A stretch of 64,000 nt of DNA from the NCBI GenBank assembly GCA_035236585.1, contig CP141137.1:50800057-50864056 (forward strand), given 5' to 3'. Positions within the stretch are counted from its first letter, which is position 1. Each line of letters opens with the position of its first letter. Below the pieces are notes generated by a model, which was not told the origin of the DNA, did no database searches, and saw only the letters and a list, made by a program, of their open reading frames with translations. A program made the translations under genes and the position numbers. The stretch is from Warburgia ugandensis (taxonomy: Eukaryota; Streptophyta; Magnoliopsida; Canellales; Canellaceae). Below, piece after piece: positions 57,374 through 64,000 of the stretch.

Positions 57374-57638
57374 ATGGAAGGAACCTTTTCCGTAGCCACC
57401 TTACCTTCACGACCATTTCTCTCGAATGGCCCTTTTCTTCCTTCTCGTTTGAACCCGAAATTTCCAAACACTTTCAGGAGAAAGCCCACCACCCTCGGAT
57501 CAATCAGAAGTTCTAGGAAAAACCCGTCCACTGATTGGAATCTCTCAACTCCTTCTGGCCCTCGTATGCCCAGAATTGAAGAGCTCGATTACTATCAATA
57601 TGCTCCTCAGGCAGAGGATCGTCTTCTTGGCTTCTCTG
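57374..57638 (+). pseudogene. CLPP3: Chloroplast ClpP3 exon 1 with one-base frameshift
   Basis: ClpP3 is a proteolytic subunit of the plastid Clp protease core. The frame starts at ATG 57374 (MEGTFSVATL), with a Ser/Arg/Pro-rich transit-like region, then NPSTDWNLSTPSGPRMPRIE and EELD. One extra T at 57589-57590 then shifts the frame. In the next frame the text continues as TINMLLRQRIVFL, the conserved start of the mature ClpP3 protease domain (usually EELDTTNMLLRQRIVFLGSQ). The exon ends at a GT donor (57639), where plant ClpP3 exon 1 normally ends. Without the extra base the exon would be 264 nt, 88 codons. No later ClpP3 exon, with the catalytic Ser, His and Asp, is seen to 64000. It may be a pseudogene, a gene continuing past the window, or a sequencing error in a good gene. 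Confidence 0.82.
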
Positions 57639-57883
57639 GTTTAACTTCTCCTTACCCTCATGTGTTACGGCATTATTTTTCAGTTGCGCTTGCTTAACCG
57701 TGGATTTTCATTTCTGCTCCTTTTTCTCGTTAGTAATGTAAGCTATTGTTTAAAAATGTACGAGAGGAAGTGGATTTTTATCATTTGGACGATCAGTGAT
57801 ATTTTTAGTTTATATTCCAGTTTTTTGGTGTTCTTTTCGCAATTCCCTCAAATTGTTTTTCAATTACTATTATTATTATTATG

Positions 57884-58041
57884 TGTTAGAAGGGCAAAAG
57901 GGTAAAACATTAAAAGGATGGTTAGGGGTTCAACGAAATTGTTGTTAGAATCTGTTAGAAATTGTTACAGATTTGTTACATCTGTTATATACTAGCTTGT
58001 ACGATCACTACATATAAATGTGTGAAAAGAGAATAAAGGGG

Positions 58042-58050
<9 letters not shown>
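57884..58050 (+). repeat. LTR fragment, left arm of an inverted pair
   Basis: It begins TGTTAGAAGGGCAAAAGGGT and includes ATACTAGCTTGTACGATCAC, CTACATATAAATG and GGGGGTTACCATG. It matches 59056-59238 in reverse orientation at roughly 90%. Confidence 0.85.
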
Positions 58051-59043
<993 letters not shown>

Positions 59044-59055
59044 GTGGTGTAAATT

Positions 59056-59238
59056 CATGGTAACCCCCATTATTCCCTTTTCACATATTTATATGTAGTG
59101 ATCCCTACAGCTAGTATATAACAGATGTAACAAATATGTAACAATTTCTAACAGATTCTAACAACAATTTGGTTGAACCCCTAACCACCCTTTGAATCTT
59201 TTACCCTTTTGCCCTTCCAATCTTCCTAACCCATAACA
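59056..59238 (-). repeat. LTR fragment, right arm of an inverted pair
   Basis: On the minus strand it starts TGTTATGGGTTAGGAAGATT and runs to GGGGGTTACCATG. It keeps about 17 bp near the start that the left arm has lost. Confidence 0.85.
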
Positions 59239-60017
59239 GGTTCACTCCATAGCGTATCAACTTTATCTGGAGGGGCAACTCGTGGAGGTTTCACCTACCA
59301 AAACAGAAGCAAAATTAGCTTGGAGATATTGGAGTATTTGAATATAGGAAACTGCTTAGATAGAAGTTACATACGAGATGAACTAAGGACCATCCATATT
59401 CTTATACATAACATTTATGACAAATTTTCCTTAAATTTCAGAGTGTAATTTATGTCTGCCGTGAAATTTCAGCACACCTATATGCATGTTCCTGGAGCTA
59501 ATTGCCTCCTGGAGTTGCACTATAATATTAAAAATCCTCAAAAATACTGCATTTTTTTTTATTGCTGGCACTAAATTTAGCTGCTCATGAATATTGGTTT
59601 GCATCTATTGGTGTTTTTGGAAAAAAAAAAAAAAAAATTGCAGCAAGATTATTATATTGTCAGGAAGCAGGAGCCCCAGACTACATCATGCTTGGTCATG
59701 GTGGTGAAGAGCAAGAAGGAATAGCTGTAAAACAAACCTCTGCCAAGGACTATAGACGATTGAAGGAATTTTACTTTCATTGGTGTATTTTTCGTTAGCT
59801 ATACTCTACTGCTATGAAAAAGTTTTGCTAACTTAAGCTCTTGATTGCCTGGTAGGACAGAGAGACCAGCAACTCCGGAGCTTCAACAAGCTAATGGTCT
59901 ATACTCTGGACTGCTAGTCAAAAGTTTTGCAAACTTTGCTCCTGAATTTTCCATTTTTGGTGAAAGAACTATGCTCTTGATAGACTGGTTGGGCAGAGAG
60001 AACAGCGCCCGCATTTC
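59239..60017. other. Unassigned; possible exon at 59640-59798
   Basis: A plus-strand acceptor-like TTGCAG at 59637-59642 is followed by a frame with QEAGAPDYIMLGHGGEEQEG and KDYRRLKEF, ending in a stop at 59798. I do not recognise the family. It does not match the later exons of ClpP3. Confidence 0.3.
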
Positions 60018-60021
60018 CTAG

Positions 60022-63000
60022 TTCATCATCGTCATCAAGACCTTATCCCAATTAGGGGTCGGCCACATGAATCTTATTCCTTCATTCCTCTCTATTAAGT
60101 ACCATAGCTTCATTTAGTCCCAAAGTTTTTAAATCTTTCCTCATTACTTCTATCCATGTTCTTTTGGGCTTTCCCCTTGCCCTTTTAGAACCTTCTACTT
60201 ATATTACCTCATTTCATTCTAACCAGTGCCATTGTTGGTCTCCTTTGAACATGTCCAAACCATCTAAGTCTAATCTCCCTTATCTTGTTACCTATGAGTG
60301 CAACCCTTAAATTTTCTCTTTTTATTTCTAATTCTATCCTTTCTCGTCTTATCACTCATCCATTTCACCATCCTCATTTCTATGACACTCGTCCTATGAG
60401 CATGATGTTCCTTAACTGCCCAACACTTTGATCCATAGAGCATGGCCGGACTTATAGCCATCCTATAGAATTTTCCTTTTAGTTTGAGTAGCCCCCACTG
60501 ATCACACAAAACTCTAGATGCACATCACCATTTGTTCCAACCTGCTTAGATTCTGTGGGTAACCTCCCTCTCAATCTCTCCACTCTCATGAATTATTGAT
60601 TGTAAATACTGAAAGTGGTCTTTTACGGGGACTTTTTGGTTATCAATCTTGACTGGTGTTCCACTCCTACTCCTCTCCTTGTTAAAATTGCATTCTATAC
60701 ATTCTGTCTTAGTTCGACTAATTTTAAATCCTTTAGATTATAATGCTTCACTCTATAACTCTAGCTTTATGTTTACACCCTCCCTTGTCTCATCAAGTAA
60801 GACTATATCATCTGCAAATAGCTTGCACTAAGGAATCTCCTCGTGTAGATGTTTTGTTAACTCATCCAAAACATGTAAAAAGATATGGGCTCAATACCGA
60901 TCCTTGGTGCAATCCTACAGTGATAGAAAAATCACTAATCTCACCACTAGTGGTCTTAACATTTGTTACTACTCCCTCATACATATATTTAATTATGTCT
61001 ATATACCCCTACGAAACCCCTTTATCGCCCAACACCCTCGATATTAACTCTCTAGGGACTCTATCATAAGCTTTCTCTAAGTCGATAAAGACCATGTGGA
61101 GGTCTTTTCTCCTCTCCCTATATTTCTTTACTAATTGTTTTAGTAAGAAAATAGCTTCTATGGTAGACCTCTCAGGCATGAAACCAAACTGATTCTCCGA
61201 TACACTTGTCTCATGTCGTAGCCTTTCTCAATCACTCTTTCAAAAAGTTTTATAGTGTGGCTCATAAGTCTGATCCCTCGATAATTAGTGTAGCTCTGTA
61301 TGTCTCCTTTATTCTTATAAATTGGTACAATAAAGCTTTTCCTCCACTCATCAAGCATTTTCTTTGACTTTATAATCTTGTTAAACAACTTGGTCAAACA
61401 AACTACCCCAATATCTCCCATATGCTTCCAAACCTCTGTTGGTATACCATTGGGCCCCATGACATTTCTTGATTTCATCTTTTTCAATGCCTCTTTCACT
61501 TCAGGTATTCTAATCCTACGTTCATATCTATAATATCCAATGTTATTTAGATTTATAGTATTTTTAATCCATATATTCTCAGAGCCATTTTCATTTGACA
61601 ATTTTTGAAAGTATGCTTCTTACCTTTATTTGATCTCATCATCTTTGACTAATACCCTTTGATCATCGCTTCTAATGCACCTAACATGATATAAGTCCTT
61701 ACCTTTCTGTTCTCTTACTTTTGCAAGTTTAAACACATCTTTCTCACCTTCTCTTCCTCATAGTCTATTATAGAGCTCATCATATGCTTTAAGTTTAGCC
61801 TCACTTACTATTATCTTAGCAACCTTTTTAGCATTCTTATATTGTTCATAGTTTTCATTATTTTTAGTCTTTTGTCATGCTTTAAACACATCTGTTTTTC
61901 TTTAATAAATTTTTGCACTGTTTCACTCCACCACCATGTTTTCTTTACTAATTACCTTTTACCTTTAGATACTCCTAAGACATTTTTTGCCAGTTTCTTA
62001 ATGGACTCAACAATATTAATCCACATGGTATTTACTTTTGTTTCATAGTTCCAATTTCTTTCTACCATCAACTTATTTGTAAATGAGGTTATTTTCTCTC
62101 CTTTTAAGTTCCACCACTTAATTTTTGGATACATATTAAGTTTATTTCCTTTCTTTCATCTTTTGATATGGATATCCATAACCATTAACCTATGTTGTGA
62201 GGTTAAACTCTCACCAGGTATCACCTTACAATTCTTACGCATAAATAGTTCAGTATTCCTAAGTAGAAAAAAAAGTCTATTTGGCTTTTCTGAAGTCCAC
62301 TTTTAAAGGTTATTAAGTGTTTATCCCTATTCTTAAAAAGTGTATTTGCAATGGCTAGGTTATATGACAAAGCAAAATTGGGGATAGTCTCCCCCATCTC
62401 ATTTCGTTCACTTATACTATACCCTCCGTGTATTCTATCATATCCTTCCTTTTCTTTTCCTACATGGCCATTTAAGTCTCATCCTATAAATATCCCCTCA
62501 GCATTGGGAATTTTTTGCATGAATCCCTCCATATCTTCCCAAAACTATCTCTTGATTATATCTTGTAACCCTACTTGTGGTGCTTATGTACTTGTAACAT
62601 TTATAATCTGCTCTCCTAGAATAAGTTTTATTATTATAATTCTATGACTTATTCTTTTAACGTCCACAACTTTATTCTTTAATTCCTTATCCACTATTAT
62701 TCTTATGTCATTTCTGTTATTATCCTTTCCTACATACCATAATTTATACCCATCGATTTATCTAGCTTTAGCCCCTTTCCCCTTGGTTTCTTGGATATAA
62801 GTGATGTTGACTCTCCTACATTTCATCATATCTACTAACTCTAAACTCTTACCTGTCAATGTCCCTATATTCCATGCGGAGATATGAATCTTATGCTCTG
62901 AAGATACCCTATTTAGTATCGCCCTTCTCGATCTCCATGGCATGAACCCATGTCCACTTTTCACTGCACCCGGATTTTGATGCAGCTCGTTGCTTTTGAG

Positions 63001-63180
63001 GGGACGCTCTAGTAGCCCTTGCCCATTTTTCACTACATCCAGGATCCGATGTAGCGCATCACTTCTAGGAGAATGTCCTAGCAACCTTTGCCTATTTTTT
63101 ACCACACCCATGATCCGATGTAGAGTGTCGCTTATGGGGAACACCCTAGCTTGAGGGAATGTCAGTTTTCGATTCATGTC
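60022..63180 (-). pseudogene. RTE-type LINE, nearly full length, decayed
   Basis: This non-LTR retrotransposon is read on the minus strand. Near its 5' end (62758-63177) there are imperfect N-terminal repeats with LHRI and VVKNGQ, then an endonuclease start, ISAWNIGTLTGKSLELVDMM and ITYIQETKGKG. The RT region follows with MGPNGIPTEVWKHMG near 61430-61470 and YRGIRLMSHTIKLFERVIE near 61235-61290. Next are FIDLEKAYDRVPREL near 61050-61095 and the catalytic FADDIVLLDE near 60795-60825. The C-terminal block KGKFYRMAISPAMLYGSKCW lies near 60420-60480. The 3' end is a GATGATG-type tail at about 60022-60040. Stops and frameshifts break the frame, so it is inactive. Confidence 0.9.
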
Positions 63181-63189
63181 ATGTTAGGG

Positions 63190-63475
63190 TTGTCATAGTT
63201 TTAAGAAGCTAAAGATGATTTTCATTTCTTCCTTACAAACTAATATACAAATGCATATTCATTTGCAAGCAGAAAAGAAATAACAAAATCATCTTCAACT
63301 TCACCCTTGCTGGCTGACACCTGAAGCAAGGGTTGCCATATTTTAAGAAGCTGGAGATGATTTTCATTTCTTTCTCATAAACTAAAATACAAATGTATAT
63401 TCATTTATAAGAAAGAAATAACAAAATCATCTTCAACTTCTCCCTTGCCGACTGGCACCTTACGCAAGACCCTCC
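63190..63475. repeat. Two tandem hairpin units, about 145 bp each
   Basis: GAAGCTAAAGATGATTTTCA at 63208 and GAAGCTGGAGATGATTTTCA at 63349 each begin a unit. Each is closed by AAAATCATCTTCAACTTC, its near reverse complement, at about 63285-63302 and 63424-63441. Each unit is therefore a roughly 95-bp inverted repeat with a spacer, like a small MITE present twice. Confidence 0.8.
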
Positions 63476-64000
63476 TTTTTCATCCGTGCTTGGGATCGGC
63501 ATTGGCGGAGTTGCCTGCATTTCTTGGTTAGAACTGATATATTGGCTAAAAGGGACCTTAATTTTCCACTAGCTAATACTAACTCTTTGGTCCTATAAGT
63601 ATTTGCTCTTGCAATTCTAAGGATTGGCAATACAAGCCTTTCTTGCTTGTGGTACCCCACCAAACAAACACCATTGGTGCATGTTGTTATGTAGATGCTT
63701 TTCCACTTGAGACTTCCAAATTTTTACAGTAGATGCTTGTCATAGCCATGAAGCAGCATAGAAGCTGAAACTTCAAATTGAAAAAGCCAGTAAATATATG
63801 TTTGGTCCCATGAGACATCATGATATATTGCTTCTGTTATCATTCTATCCATTACCACATGAACCAATGAACCAAGAAGCCTTGTAAAGTATCAAAGCTT
63901 CATCATCTCTGGATCTAGGTGCATATGCTGATCCTTTGTAGATCTTGATGTGGTAAAACTGCATGGTCTTGCATACAGATTTACAACATTTTGATTGCAA
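63476..64000. other. No gene recognised
   Basis: No recognisable domain or repeat boundary is seen up to the window end. If ClpP3 is intact, its later exons would lie beyond this point. Confidence 0.35.

Noticed and set aside
59243..59300. Minus-strand frame with PPRVAPPDKVDTLW as a ClpP3 C-terminal exon
   Set aside because: The orientation is opposite to ClpP3 exon 1 and the similarity to the family C terminus is only a few residues.

Overview
This is a flowering-plant nuclear window, AT-rich and full of transposable elements. Three things point to a plant: spliced genes with GT..AG introns and plant-specific orthologues (PEX3, a plant PQBP1-like WW protein, chloroplast ClpP3, dUTPase); fifteen copies or fragments of the plant Au SINE; and Ty3/gypsy, RTE-type LINE, hAT-like and long-TIR DNA elements. 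Very long repeat-filled introns suggest a large genome. I cannot name the species.

Layout. 1-8.4 kb: SINEs, a decayed hAT (BED finger/DUF659) transposase and LINE tails; because PEX3 reads leftward, this is probably its large fourth intron. 8.4-9.3 kb, minus strand: exons 1-4 of PEX3. 9.3-13.5 kb: AT-rich sequence with a 1.1-kb long-TIR element. 13.6-22.1 kb: an old minus-strand Ty3/gypsy element with both LTRs, carrying a SINE and probably a second, nested LTR element. 22-27.6 kb: no gene seen, but a roughly 115-bp tandem array and a second degenerate repeat field. 27.7-50.0 kb, minus strand: a complete 14-exon PQBP1-like gene of 737 codons, whose exon phases all agree; its introns hold SINEs, long-TIR elements and tandem duplications. 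52.76-55.40 kb: a TIR transposon with an 8-bp target duplication that encloses an intron-containing dUTPase copy broken by an exact 80-bp tandem duplication. 57.4-57.6 kb, plus strand: ClpP3 exon 1 with a one-base frameshift. 57.9-59.2 kb: a gypsy protease/RT fragment between inverted LTR pieces. 60.0-63.2 kb, minus strand: an RTE-type LINE. 63.2-64 kb: two tandem hairpin units and unassigned sequence.

The host genes do not form a pathway: PEX3 acts in peroxisome biogenesis, the WW protein probably in nuclear RNA processing, ClpP3 in the plastid Clp protease and dUTPase in nucleotide pools. What ties the window together is transposon activity: gene capture, nested insertions, intron growth and tandem duplication. 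The best candidate for something undescribed is the transposon-borne dUTPase with its palindromic repeat arrays. All coordinates and splice sites were read by eye.
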